Shown here: in pieces, positions 34,328 to 44,699 of the stretch
Position numbering within the stretch: position 1 is the first letter of the stretch
How the letters are laid out: each line of letters begins with the position of its first letter
Assembly: GCA_037953745.1 (NCBI GenBank)
Contig: JBAKBP010007438.1
Coordinates: forward strand, 1 to 64,000
Length of the DNA: 64,000 nt
Origin: Lithodes maja
Taxonomy: Eukaryota; Arthropoda; Malacostraca; Decapoda; Lithodidae
Reading direction: 5' to 3'
Position numbers and translations under genes: made by a program
The notes under the pieces: model-generated
What the model was told of the DNA's origin: nothing
Databases searched by the model: none
The model's input: only the letters and a program-made list of their open reading frames with translations

Positions 34328-36088
34328 TGTTACGATCCAGGTTCTCAAAAACACAGGGCTCTTCAACATTGGACTAGATAATGGCAAAACGCAACAACGG
34401 TAACACTAGATCCAACCCCTGCCTTAAACACTGGAAAACAAAACACCATTACCGCCCTGAGTCGTGCCTGGACAACGAGGTATCCTATGACTCGGTAACT
34501 GGTGCACACACACTAGGCTGACGCTCAATGAAACAGCCTATTCTCAAACAGTAAAAGATTACTCGATTATGTTACACAAAGAAAAGATAGTTAACGTGAT
34601 TAATTAACGTTACGGTAGATACTCAAATAACTGGCACTCCTGTATTAAAGAAAGTGCAATGCTAGTCCTGCAACACCAACTGGAAACTTCTGAAATAAGT
34701 CTGATGCTGGGAAGATGTTCATAAAGAATCTTGAACAATTATAATGCAGAATACGGGTCACAATAAATGCTAGGACATATAGTAATAATAGGCAGGCGAA
34801 TAATAAAGACTGCGCAAAGGTAGTAATGCTCGACAACTAAAGAAATGCTTTGTGACACAACGCAACAGCCTACTAGGGTTGTGCAACTCAACAACAACCT
34901 CGGCTCAAAAGTGCAGTGAATAATAATGTTGCATACATAATATGTATGCAACATTATTATTATTACTGGTTAGAGATAAGCCCCCATTATTATATAATAA
35001 TGGGGGCTTATCTCTAACCAGTGTCTGCTCAGTTAATAAAGTCTAGCTGGGGTATCAAGGCAGGGCAACAATGGGTGAGCATGCGGCTCGTAGCCTAACG
35101 TTGTCCGAAGGTGGTATAATGAAGATTACGTTATATGACGGGGATACTCTCTTGATAAATCTAGGTCTCTAGTACCTAGCTCTATCCTGGCGATCCCTCA
35201 GAAGTCAACACAAAGAGGCAGCACTATGTTGTGAGGGATAGGCTATGGCCCTCTCACACCACAGCGCTGTGCTCGCAAAGTAAACCCACCCGAAGACAAC
35301 TTAGGCTCCCACAGTACCTGTCGATGTCGTGCAGGGCTTAGCTAACACTGCACACATCGGAGACAACGACACAGTAACCTTACCCCTAGTCTAGCTTTAG
35401 ATAACCAAGCAGAATCACTCAACACCTTGCTAGGGAGACATATACCGGTCTACAACCTTCCCGAGAGAGGACACATACGGAAAAGTCCGTCTCTCTAACC
35501 TCAATAAAGCATAATACCTCCTTAACCTAATACATTGAAATATCTGAGAGCTTCGCGTACAATACGACTGGTCGACGGTGAACGTCTATGCTGAAACCAG
35601 AAGGGATGTTGAGTTTAATAAAGATTAGAGAATGAGAAAGGAGAAGTCGAGAGAGAGAAATAGTATGCAAAGTGGCGAGTATGGGGGACAGAATTGCAAA
35701 GGATGTAGGCGATACGCGTGTCAGGCAAGCTCTGAGCTGGTAAAGAACACGAGGCCGCGATGGGAAGGGACTAGTTGACCACCCGGCCGCCAACGCCGTC
35801 AGCGCCCAAGCGAGCCGCGTCATAGCTCACCCCGCTGCCAGGTGTACTCCCTCACCCTCTCTCGCTCGCCTCCCACACAAGCAACATTTATATTATAGCG
35901 AATATAAAATATAAGGCGCGGTCACAGACCAAAACAAAGACCATTTCTAGACTGTCTGTGGCAACACGACACTAATTAAATAAAGCAGATCATTCTAGGA
36001 CAACTGTAGCCCATCCCCCCATCCTGGCGAGCGCTAGCGAGCTGCAATGCCCCACGCAACCATTCTGCTAACGCCGGGAGGCGTCACA
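34328..36088 (-). repeat. 3' LTR of Gmr1-like element (1761 bp)
   Basis: On the minus strand it begins TGTGACGCC and ends GATCGTAACA, so it has TGT...ACA ends. Nearly identical to 41920-43624 except for about 56 extra bases around 34940-34994. Those bases create two perfect inverted repeats. The open frame at 35527-35823 occurs identically in both LTRs and is probably not coding. Confidence 0.92.
34919..35022. repeat. Two adjacent perfect inverted repeats within an LTR
   Basis: The first has 21-bp arms (34919-34939 and 34941-34961) around one base. The second is a 58-bp perfect palindrome (arms 34965-34992 and 34995-35022 with a TA centre). The partner LTR has only the single forward sequence (around 42511-42560). 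Confidence 0.9.
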
Positions 36089-36102
36089 CCCCCCCCAAGA
36101 TA
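36089..36102 (-). other. Polypurine tract of Gmr1-like element
   Basis: On the minus strand, TATCTTGGGGGGGG lies immediately before the 3' LTR start (TGTGACGCC). A G-rich purine run at this point is the expected plus-strand primer. The related element at 57218 has TTGGGCGGGG in the same place. Confidence 0.75.
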
Positions 36103-36609
36103 TGGGACACTCAACCATGAGCCCATATCTGAACAGGCAGAATGTCGCTAGAATCTGCCACTCCTAACCACTCTGCCACTCCTAACCACTCTGCCACTCA
36201 TGGAATGCAAGCTCAGTCTCCTCAAAAAAAAAATACAACAACATTTATATATATAAAAAATCTTATCACCCTTCCCAAATATAATACATTAATTCATAAC
36301 ATTGTGCTCCCAGATCGAGCTTTAAGAAGCACAGCCTACTGAGGGAAAATCATCTGCACTCAGTACTTAGCTACAATATTATCTTAAAATTAATTATCAA
36401 AAAGAAAGGGTTTTTATTTAATTTTTCATATTTTATTTTAATGTTGTTTTTGGCGGATACTATAGATGTAGCCTAATTTTCTTCTAATCAAAGCCAACAA
36501 CTCCTGCCCTGCGACCCTACGCTGATGCTACACACGCGAGCCAACAAGCACCAGCGCAAAAATTCACCGCGAGCCAAGACAGGAGGCTATACCAACATAC
36601 TGTGGTAGC
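36103..36609. other. 3' untranslated region of the Gmr1-like element
   Basis: Between the pol stop and the polypurine tract. It contains an 18-bp tandem repeat (CTGCCACTCCTAACCACT, about 2.5 copies at 36155-36198). A T-rich stretch with TGTTTTTGGCGG is conserved at 57553-57568 in the related element. Confidence 0.6.
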
Positions 36610-37656
36610 CTACCCCGGATTCTCCACCCGCGACAAACAGTCCGCAATCACATTCTCACAACCGGCAATATGGCGAATGTCTAAGTTGTACTCTTGCAAC
36701 ATGAGCGACCATCTGGTCAGCCTCATATTCCGGTTGTGGAATTGATTGAGGAATTTAAGCGGGTGGTGGTCGGTATACACTACCACGACTGGCCCATAGG
36801 CAGGAACATAGACCTCAAAGTGTCTGAGCGCTAACACGATTGCCAGCAGTTCCTTTTCAACAACCGAATAGTTTTTCTGTGCTGAATTAAATTTCTTTGA
36901 AAAGAAACTGACTGGATGCTCAAGACCTTCCTCGTCTGTCTGCAAAAGTACGGCACCAGCCCCTACTCCGCTGGCATCAGTCGCCAACTGAAATGGTCGT
37001 TCAAAGTCCGGGGCCCTGAGGATAGGGTGAGTGCATAAAAGGTGTTTAACTACTCGAAACGCCTGCTCACACTCAGGTGCCCAGCGGAACTTTTTATCTT
37101 TAGCTAGTAGATCTGTCAAAGGAGCTAACACAGTAGAATAACCTCTTATAAAGCGGCGGAAATACCCAATCATGCCCAAAAATCTCATGATCTGCCGCTT
37201 GGTGGTCGGCCTGGGGAACAAGTCGATAGCCTGTATCTTCTGTTGGGGCGGGCTCACCTGCCCTAACCCAACCACAAACCCCAGATACTGCACCGTGGCT
37301 TGCACAAAGTCACACTTGCCCAGATTAACCACCAAGCCTGCTTTACTAAGTTGACTAAATAAGGCTTCTATGTGCTCACAGTGACTTTGGAAATCGTTGT
37401 CATAAATGATCACGTCATCAAGGTAGACAGTACAGTTTGGGATGTCTGCTACGATGTCGTTCATTAAGCTCTGGAAAGTGGCCGGTGCATTTTTCAGACC
37501 ATATGGCATCACGTTGCAACGGTAAGTACTGCCATCCACCACAAACCCGCACACCTCTTTAGCCCGCTCAGACAGTGGTACTTGCCAGTAGCCTTTGACG
37601 AGGTCTACCTTGGTCAAGTACCTTGCTTTCCCGATCTTATCCACACTGTCATCCAC
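36610..37656 (-). pseudogene. Gmr1-like pol: reverse transcriptase and RNase H
   Basis: A 348-residue frame, with sequence continuing upstream in another frame. RT: KVDLVKGYWQVPLSERAKEV (motif A region, about residues 15-35), MPYGLKNAPATFQSLMND (motif B) and VYLDDVIIY (motif C, catalytic YLDD at about residue 77). GLVVNLGKCDF, QYLGFVVG and MRFLGMIGYFRRFIRGYS follow (thumb). RNase H: ATDASGVGAGAVL (first aspartate, about 226), a conserved glutamate in VVEKELLAIV, and YTDHHPLKFL (about 295). It ends ENVIADCLSR. All catalytic residues I can check are present. The domain copies element RNA into DNA. It is separated from the upstream RT portion by a one-base frame change near 37680. The first ATG in this frame is internal to RT, not a genuine start. 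Confidence 0.9.
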
Positions 37657-38662
37657 CCGGGGAAGAGGATATGCATTGGTGGGGGGTCAATCCGTTCAAC
37701 CGCCTAAAGTCAATGCAGAACCAAACTTTTCCATCAGGTTTGGGCTGCAGAGTGACAGGAGAAGTCCACCGTACTGCCCCCTTCTCGATCAAGCCTCTCG
37801 CCAGCATATACTCCAGCTCATCCCTGAGCGCTGGGAGTTTAATGGGTGGCACCCGATAAGGTATCGACTTGAAGGGGGGGTGCTCTCCTACATCGACGTC
37901 AAGCACCGCTTGAGTAGTGAGGCCTGGGTGCTCGGCAAATACAGTGGGGTATGAATCGAACCGGCGCTGCACTGCCACCTGCTGTTCCTCCGGCAGGTGT
38001 GCCAGAGCATCATGCGCACATTGGCTCGAATTCCCCGCCCACTGATCAGCCGAGACATGACAATCCCAGTTATCATCCACCTGGTCATTGCTGCCCCCCT
38101 CTCCTTCTCCACCATGACCGCAGCAGGTCAACACAGGGACAGCTAGTGACTCAGGTGGGCGCCTCACATACTCCTTCAACAAATTAATGTGGCATAGTTG
38201 GTTACGCTTCTTCCGGTCTGGAGTGGCAACGAGGTAATCTAGATCGGAGATCTTTGACACCACCCGATAAGGCCCAGCGTACTTGGCAGCCAGAGGATGA
38301 CCTGACAAAGGCAACAGGACCAACACCTCTTGACCTACCTGAAACTCCCGGAGTTTCGCCTTAGTATCGTACCTGTCCTTCATACGGGCCTGCGAACTCA
38401 CCAAATTACGCCCGGCCAGCTCCAGACTTCTAAGCATTCTCTCTCTGCTCTCGAGGACGTATCTCAACATAGAACATGGCTTAGCGGTACCCTCCCAAAT
38501 CTCCTTCACCATGTGGAGAGGGCCCCTCACCTGATGCCCGAAAACAAGCTCATTTGGACTGAAACCGAGACTCTCTCCAGGTACTTCTCTTGCCGCGAAC
38601 AAAACATACGGCAGACCAAGGTCCCAATCCTTTCCGTTCTCTGCGCAATAACATCGAAGCAT
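37649..38662 (-). pseudogene. Gmr1-like pol: integrase C-terminus and RT N-terminus
   Basis: In frame with the gag-PR-INT ORF upstream, separated only by the TGA at 38683-38681. Residues 1-70 are the end of the integrase core (LPYVLFAAREVPGESLGFSP, NELVFGH). RYDTKAKLREFQVGQEVLVL and AKYAGPYRVVSKISDLDYLV follow, the GPY/F-type C-terminal domain, then INLLKEYVRRPPE. A linker of about 60 residues leads into RT: LPEEQQVAVQRRFDSYPTVF, PYRVPPIKLPALRDELEYML, TSPVTLQPKPDGKVWFCIDF and RRLNGLTP. The last few residues before the stop at 37649 are out of frame. This direct integrase-to-RT junction proves the inverted domain order. Confidence 0.9.
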
Positions 38663-38680
38663 GCTTTTCAGCGTGGCGTG

Positions 38681-41600
38681 TCACCTCTCCAACACCCCTT
38701 GACTCTCCGGGTGATACGCAGAAGAGACGACAGTGCTGATGCCATGCTGAATCATAGTTTGTTTGAACAGATTAGATGTAAAATTAGAACCTTGGTCCGA
38801 TTGCACCTCTTGCGGGTAACCATACCGCGAGCAATACAAGAGCAGGTTCCGGACAACAGTTTTCGCTGTACCATTTCTCATTGGATATGCATCAGGATAA
38901 CGAGTGGCCACATCCATGATAGTTAATAGAAATTTATTACCGGCACTAGTAGGGGGTAGGGGTCCGACCATATCAATGATGACTTTACTGAAGGGCGGTC
39001 CACTGACAGGAATGGGGTGCAACGGGGCTCTCGGAATTGTTTGGTTAGGTTTTCCAACCCTCTGGCATGTATGACACCTTGCTATCCAGGTTACCACCTG
39101 CCCCTTCAACCCCGGCCACCAAAACAATTTTTCTAAAGCCGCCACCGTTTTTCTCACCCCTAGATGTCCTGCCAGTGGTATGTCATGCGCCAACCTCAGT
39201 AGGCTATCCCTGCACTCCCGTGGCACCACCAACTGGTCCACTACTCCGGACCCCTCTTGCCAACTACGTTTAGGGTCTTGAAAACGCCTATAGAGGATGC
39301 CTTCTAAATTAAAAAAATCTCCTGGCTGTGCATCGCCGTCCTCGTCGAGCTCTACAGCTCCATTAGGACACGTTTGGAGCTCAGGGTCCTCTAGTTGCAA
39401 CCGACGTATATCTGAGGGTGCCAAGCGATCTAACTGCTCCCGGAGCAATGCATGACCTTCCCCGATACTGTGCTGCTCCCTCTGTCTCTCTCGATGTACA
39501 TAACGTTGCTGTCGTGGAGACTCGTCATGCCCAGCCTCGTCACTCTCGATGACAGGCCCAGGGGCTACTCCAGAATTAAGTAATGGTGCTAATACTGAAT
39601 CACCCAGGAGAGCCGCCAAGTCAAAACTCTTAAAACCAACTCCAGCTTTAGCCTCCTCCTGTTGATCGTTCCTCCGCTGGTCTGAAGACGGAGGACTAGG
39701 CTGTGACACTTTAGCTGCCCGAGCTCGGGTGAGAACACACGCCATGGGTTGTGTCTGGCACCGCTCGACCCACTCTTGCTCTTCCCTACTCACGTCGGCC
39801 GGCCTCTCGGCAACGACTAAGGGTAGAACCTCAGAAGCGGGCATTGCAAAGTCGTTGCCGAGAAGAAGGTCGACGCCCTCCACTGGCAGTTTCTCCACAA
39901 TCCCGACATCCAATTCACGTGCCACACCACCCACCTCCAACTCCAACCACACCAGCGGGTATGACCGAGTTGCATTAATACCCTGCACCACCACCACCCG
40001 AGCCGCGTTTATAGGGTAGCCAGTCAAGTTTTTCATCAGAGTCTGGGAAGCACCTGTATCACGCAAGACCTCTACTCCATGCTTGCGCCCCGCCCACATC
40101 ACGCAACCCCGCCCTCTATGGTCGCAAAAAACATCCTGAGCAGGGTTCGAGCCTCCCAGGTGCTTCTGCATTGGCTGTGCCTCAGCCTCTGACGAACTGC
40201 CCCGGGCAAACTCAGATGACTTCGGAGACACACCAATGTTGCAGGCCAAAGACACAGCTGCTGTAGGTGGTTTGCTAGGACAGACTCTTGCAAAGTGCCC
40301 CTTTTTATGACAATGATAACACTCCAACTCCCCTTTGGGCTTCCCTTGGTACTGGGAAGGGCCCGGCCCCTTCTTAAATGGGACGGTGCTAGTCTTGTGG
40401 TCAGTCTTGGTATCATGGCTCTTGTACTTGTTTGCATAAGGTATATCACTAACTCGGGGGGGTGGGGCGTCACGCCCCTTGTTACCTGCCTCACTACGCT
40501 GGGCAGACCCGCATCCACAAATTAGTGATAGCCGGAGGTCAGCCATCTCAGCTGCCTCCTGTAGAGTTTTTGGTTGCTTTTCTTTAAGGTTTAACGTCAG
40601 GTCGCCGCCCGTGCATTTGAAAAACTGCTCTAAAAGCACCAACTGTTTAATGTCGTCAAACGTAGTAGCTTTCTCCGACCTCAGCCAATTCCCAAAAGCA
40701 TCGGACAGCTCCCGGGCATGCTCCAAAAAGGTGGTCTCCCGACCCTTGGTAACACCCCGGAACTTCAACCTGTACGTCTCTGGTTGTAGTTCGTATGCTC
40801 TCAGGACAGCCTCCTTGAGTTCCTCGTAGATAATACACGACTCTATCGGCAATGCATCATAAGCCCTGAGTCCCTTGCCCACAAGTCTAGAGGAAACAAG
40901 GGCTGCCCACTTCTCCCCAGGCCACTGGTGGATCTGGCACTTCTTCTCAAAGCGTGTGAAAAATTCTGTTACACCACTCTCATCAAACACCGGAACCAGT
41001 TTCAATAAGTGCGAGAGAGACTGCTCATGAACACGGTTACCAGCCCCAAGTCGCTGTCCCGTTGTCTCTACTCGCGACTTCTCTTCATCCATGTCGGCAC
41101 AGTACCTAGTCGACTCTAAATCAGCTTGGATTTTTGCTAGCTTGGCTCTCTCTTCTATCTTGGCTAATTCTATTTGCTGCTCACCTGCCCTGATAGCCTT
41201 TCTCTCTTCGATCTTAGCTAATTCGAGCTGAAGCAATAATTCTGGAGATAACCCTTGAGGAGGTGAAGGTGCTACAATGTTTGAAATTACCGGTGGTCCC
41301 CCCAGGGGAAACCCCCCCTGCCAGTCACCACCCACCTGTGGAAGCGTACCCGGGGTCGGCAAACCACTGGGATGGCTGGGAGTCGAGTGTAGGGGAAGCA
41401 TGGCCGAAGGGCTCTGAGCACTCAACCCATCTCGCTCACCAGTCACCCTGCCCAGTACACACGTTATCAAGTTATCCTTGGTCATGCTGCTAGTAACCGC
41501 ATGACCGATAGCTGTGGCCAGGCATTGAAGACCGTACCGATCCATACCCTCCAACCGCTCGGCAGTAACAGGCCATTGCAAAAATATCCGAGCATCCTCC

Positions 41601-41707
41601 TCACAGTTCACCCAATTAACCCTTTCATCATACTGTTGTTCCTCAGTCTCGACATTACGTACTGTGTCTCCATTCTCCTCTGACCCGGTATAAGACATGA
41701 TGCTCAT
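38681..41707 (-). CDS. Gmr1-like Gag-protease-integrase polyprotein (1008 aa, truncated by TGA)
   Basis: A long open frame. Residues 1-130 are a variable N-terminus. At 150-215 a charged, probably coiled-coil region is rich in EERKAIRAGEQQIELAKIEE-type repeats. At 230-400 is a SCAN/capsid-like helical domain (LLKLVPVFDESGVTEFFTRF, AYELQPETYRLKFRG, LVLLEQFFKCTGG). A zinc knuckle, CYHCHKKGHFARVC, lies at about 461. The aspartic protease has DTGAS at about 549 and LLGNDFA at about 625. At about 840 the integrase zinc domain appears (HDIPLAGHLGVRKT, CHTCQ). The catalytic core follows, with IIDMVGPLPP (about 913), QSDQGSNF (about 968) and YHPESQG with the glutamate near 1001. It ends at an in-frame TGA, after which homology continues. 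ATG choice: 41707, or 41698 (MSYTGSEE). Confidence 0.9.
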   Translation of the reverse strand: MSIMSYTGSEENGDTVRNVETEEQQYDERVNWVNCEEDARIFLQWPVTAERLEGMDRYGLQCLATAIGHAVTSSMTKDNLITCVLGRVTGERDGLSAQSPSAMLPLHSTPSHPSGLPTPGTLPQVGGDWQGGFPLGGPPVISNIVAPSPPQGLSPELLLQLELAKIEERKAIRAGEQQIELAKIEERAKLAKIQADLESTRYCADMDEEKSRVETTGQRLGAGNRVHEQSLSHLLKLVPVFDESGVTEFFTRFEKKCQIHQWPGEKWAALVSSRLVGKGLRAYDALPIESCIIYEELKEAVLRAYELQPETYRLKFRGVTKGRETTFLEHARELSDAFGNWLRSEKATTFDDIKQLVLLEQFFKCTGGDLTLNLKEKQPKTLQEAAEMADLRLSLICGCGSAQRSEAGNKGRDAPPPRVSDIPYANKYKSHDTKTDHKTSTVPFKKGPGPSQYQGKPKGELECYHCHKKGHFARVCPSKPPTAAVSLACNIGVSPKSSEFARGSSSEAEAQPMQKHLGGSNPAQDVFCDHRGRGCVMWAGRKHGVEVLRDTGASQTLMKNLTGYPINAARVVVVQGINATRSYPLVWLELEVGGVARELDVGIVEKLPVEGVDLLLGNDFAMPASEVLPLVVAERPADVSREEQEWVERCQTQPMACVLTRARAAKVSQPSPPSSDQRRNDQQEEAKAGVGFKSFDLAALLGDSVLAPLLNSGVAPGPVIESDEAGHDESPRQQRYVHRERQREQHSIGEGHALLREQLDRLAPSDIRRLQLEDPELQTCPNGAVELDEDGDAQPGDFFNLEGILYRRFQDPKRSWQEGSGVVDQLVVPRECRDSLLRLAHDIPLAGHLGVRKTVAALEKLFWWPGLKGQVVTWIARCHTCQRVGKPNQTIPRAPLHPIPVSGPPFSKVIIDMVGPLPPTSAGNKFLLTIMDVATRYPDAYPMRNGTAKTVVRNLLLYCSRYGYPQEVQSDQGSNFTSNLFKQTMIQHGISTVVSSAYHPESQGVLER

Positions 41708-41899
41708 AAAAATTTCTCACCACAATATTCAGAAAAGAAGTACCCCAAACTCTTATGTAGCACTATTCACTTGCCAAAAATGTCTGAAGACTCTCAAGTG
41801 CTATACTACTTTGCCAAACAAAAAATTAACGTGCCCACTATATTCCTCAATAAAACAAATGACCACAATAATCCTGCAATTATCTCTTAGTTCACAAGA

Positions 41900-41919
41900 T
41901 CCTGAGCTAGGTCGCCATT
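41900..41919 (-). other. Primer-binding-site candidate
   Basis: Immediately after the 5' LTR on the minus strand, AATGGCGACCTAGCTCAGG begins. The related element has AATGGCGACCTTAGACC at the same place (61551-61567). The TGGCGAC start at the LTR boundary is the usual position for tRNA priming. I cannot name the tRNA with certainty. Confidence 0.65.
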
Positions 41920-43624
41920 TGTTACAATCCAGGTTCTCAAAGACACAGGGCTCTTCAACATTGGACTAGATAATGGCAAAACGCAACAACGGTAACACTA
42001 GATCCAACCCCTGCCTTAAACACTGGAAAACAAAACACCATTACCGCCCTGAGTCGTGCCTGGACAACGAGGTATCCTATGACTCGGTAACTGGTGCACA
42101 CACACTAGGCTGACGCTCAATGAAACAGCCTATTCTCAAACAGTAAAAGATTACTCGATTATGTTACACAAAGAAAAGATAGTTAACGTGATTAATTAAC
42201 GTTACGGTAGATACTCAAATAACTGGCACTCCTGTATTAAAGAAAGTGCAATGCTAGTCCTGCAACACCAACTGGAAACTTCTGAAATAGTCTGATGCTG
42301 GGAAGATGTTCGTAAATAATCTTGAACAATTATAATGCAGAATACGGGTCACAATAAATGCTAGGACATATAGTATTAATAGGCAGGCGAATAATAAAGA
42401 CTGCGCAAAGGTAGTAATGCTCGACAACTAAAGAAATGCTTCGTGACACAACGCAACAGCCTACTAGGGTTGTGCAACTCAACAACAACCTCGGCTCAAA
42501 AGTGCAGTGAATAATAATGTTGCATACATATAAAAATGGGGGCTTATCTCTAACCAGTGTCTGCTCAGTTAATAAAGTCTAGCTGGGGTATCAAGGCAGG
42601 GCAACAATGGGTGAGCATGCGGCTCGTAGCCTAACGTTGTCCGAAGGTGGTATAATGAAGATTAGGTTATATGACGGGGATGCTCTCTTGATAAATCTAG
42701 GTATCTAGTACCTAGCTCTATCCTGGCGATCCCTCAGAAGTCAACACAAAGAGGCAGCACTATGTTGTGAGGGATAGGCTATGGCCCTCTCACACCACAG
42801 CGCTGTGCTCGCAAAGTAAACCCACCCGAAGACAACTTAGGCTCTCACAGTACCTGTCGATGTCGTGCAGGGCTTAGCTAACACTGCACACATCGGAGAC
42901 AACGACACAGTAACCTTACCCCTAGTCTAGCTTTAGATAACCAAGCAGAATCACTCAACACCTTGCCAGGGAGACATATACCGGTCTACAACCTTCCCGA
43001 GAGAGGACACATACGGAAAAGTCCGTCTCTCTAACCTCAATAAAGCATAATACCTCCTTAACCTAATACATGGAAATATCTGAGAGCTTCGCGTACAATA
43101 CGACTGGTCGACGGTGAACGTCTATGCTGAAACCAGAAGGGATGTTGAGTTTAATAAAGATTAGAGAATGAGAAAGGAGAAGTCGAGAGAGAGAAATAGT
43201 ATGCAAAGTGGCGAGTATGGGGGACAGAATTGCAAAGGATGTAGGCGATACGCGTGTCAGGCAAGCTCTGAGCTGGTAAAGAACACGAGGCCGCGATGGG
43301 AAGGGACTAGTTGACCACCCGGCCGCCAATGCCGTCAGCGCCCAAGCGAGCCGCGTCATAGCTCACCCCGCTGCCAGGTGTACTCCCTCACCCTCTCTCG
43401 CTCGCCTCCCACACAAGCAACATTTATATTATAGCGAATATAAAATATAAGTCGCAGTCACAGACCAAAACAAAGACCATTTCTAGACTGTCTGTGGCAA
43501 CACGACACTATTTAAATAAAGCAGATCATTCTAGGACAACTGTAGCCCATCCCCCCATCCTGGCGAGCGCTAGCGAGCTGCAATGCCCCACGCAACCATT
43601 CTGCTAACGCCGGGAGGTGTCACA
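41920..43624 (-). repeat. 5' LTR of Gmr1-like element (1705 bp)
   Basis: Minus-strand TGTGACACC ... GATTGTAACA. Aligns end to end with 34328-36088 with few substitutions and without the palindromic insertion. It should contain the element promoter, but I could not pick out a TATA box or start site reliably. Confidence 0.92.
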
Positions 43625-44097
43625 CCTCCCACCACCACCCTCAGTCCCCTCCAACTACCTCCCTCAGTCCCCTCCCACCACCTCCCTCAGTACCCTCCAA
43701 CTACCTCCCTCAGTCCCCTCCCACTACATCCCTCAGTCCCCTCCCACCACCACCCTCAGTCCCCTCCCACTACCTCCCTCAGTCCCCTCCCACCACCACC
43801 CTCAGTCCCCTCCCACTACCTCCCTCAGTCCCCTCCCACCACCTCCCTCAGTCCCCTCCCATCACCTCCCTCAGTCCCCTCCAACTACCTCCCTTAGTTT
43901 CCTCCCACCACCTCCCTCAGTCCCCTCCCACCACCTCCCTCAGTCCCCTCCAACTACCTCCCTCAGTCCTCTCCCACCACCTCCCTCAGTCCCCTCCCAC
44001 CACCTCCCTCAGTCGCCTCCAACTACTTCCCTCAGTCCCCTTCCACTACCTCCCCCAGTCCCCTCCCACCACTACCCTCAGTCCCCTCCAACTACTT
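43625..44097. repeat. 23-bp minisatellite, right part
   Basis: About 20 units, period 23 bp (for example CCTCCCT at 43681, 43704 and 43727). Core: CCTCCCTCAGTCCCCTCCCA. A 23-bp unit cycles through all three frames, which explains the Pro/Ser/Leu-rich open frames. These are not genes. Confidence 0.92.
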
Positions 44098-44172
44098 CAA
44101 GCTGATTTAGAGACATTGACTTTTGGGTGTCAAAAAATTGTTAAGTTATATTTGTTGTTATGATAGTTTACA

Positions 44173-44690
44173 TTAGGGGAGGTGTGGTGGAGTGGTCATG
44201 CCACTGGATTAGTAATCCAATGGACCCGGGTTCAAATCCCGATATGTCATTGGGAAGATATTATTGGGATTGAATTTGTGCTGTACCTAGTATCAGTGCA
44301 TTACCACAAAACCCACCGAAATGCCAAAAAAATACCCTCATTGTTCCCTGATTAAAATAACACTGTATGAATATTCCCATATTCAAAATATGTTACAGGG
44401 GGACAATGCCTAGTGAGTTCACTGCTCAATAGGTGGCGTTCTGAGAGTGAGGGTCTGAGTCTGGAGGATGAGACGGTGAAGCGCTTGAGCGAAGCAACCA
44501 GCCGCTTCAGAGATGGAGCTGCTTCGAGCCATGATGGATGCTTCGCATGTCTCACTCCCCAGACTGGAACAAGACCTCACAGGCTTCACCGTGTTGAGCG
44601 GTGGAATGTACAGGCTCTCAGCCTATGCCCGAGAGGGAGTAGTTGGAATATAGAAAAAAAAAACAAAAAAAAAAACACATTTTTTAGCTT
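44173..44690 (+). mobile_element. tRNA-derived SINE family 1, full-length copy
   Basis: Starts GGGGAGGTGTGGTGGAGTGG, a tRNA-Ser-like head with A box TGGTGGAGTGG. The B box GGTTCAAATCC is at about 44229. An anticodon-arm-like stretch CTGGATTAGTAATCCAATGG lies between them. The body (GGTGGCGTTCTGAGAGTGAG, GAGCTGCTTCGAGCC, GTCTCACTCCCCAGACTGGA) leads to an A-rich tail at 44654-44680. About 510 bp, with Pol III promoter elements intact by eye. Confidence 0.85.
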
Positions 44691-44699
44691 CTACAAAAT

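Larger units (their letters stand above)
34328..43624 (-). mobile_element. Gmr1-like Ty3/Gypsy element (INT upstream of RT), nearly complete
   Basis: A 9.3-kb LTR retrotransposon on the minus strand: two near-identical LTRs, a PBS-like stretch, gag-protease-integrase, then integrase C-terminus-RT, then RT-RNase H, then a polypurine tract. CCTC flanks both ends (34324-34327 and 43625-43628) as a 4-bp target duplication. RT and RNase H are clearly Ty3/Gypsy type (YLDD, TDAS, TDHHPL). Integrase nevertheless lies between protease and RT, as in copia and in Gmr1-like Gypsy elements. Only two coding breaks are visible: an in-frame TGA at 38683-38681 and a one-base frame change in a G/C run near 37680. 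The high LTR identity implies a recent insertion. Confidence 0.92.

Noticed and set aside
35527..35823. 98-residue open frame conserved in both LTRs
   Set aside because: Its conservation follows from LTR identity. No domain, and it lies antisense or irrelevant to known LTR function.
43583..44105. Proline/serine/leucine-rich open frames resembling a structural protein
   Set aside because: A 23-bp minisatellite reads the same peptide in all three frames, so the openness comes from the repeat.
44173..44245. Functional tRNA-Ser gene
   Set aside because: A and B boxes are present, but the sequence is the head of a SINE with a body and A-tail. A clean cloverleaf was not evident.
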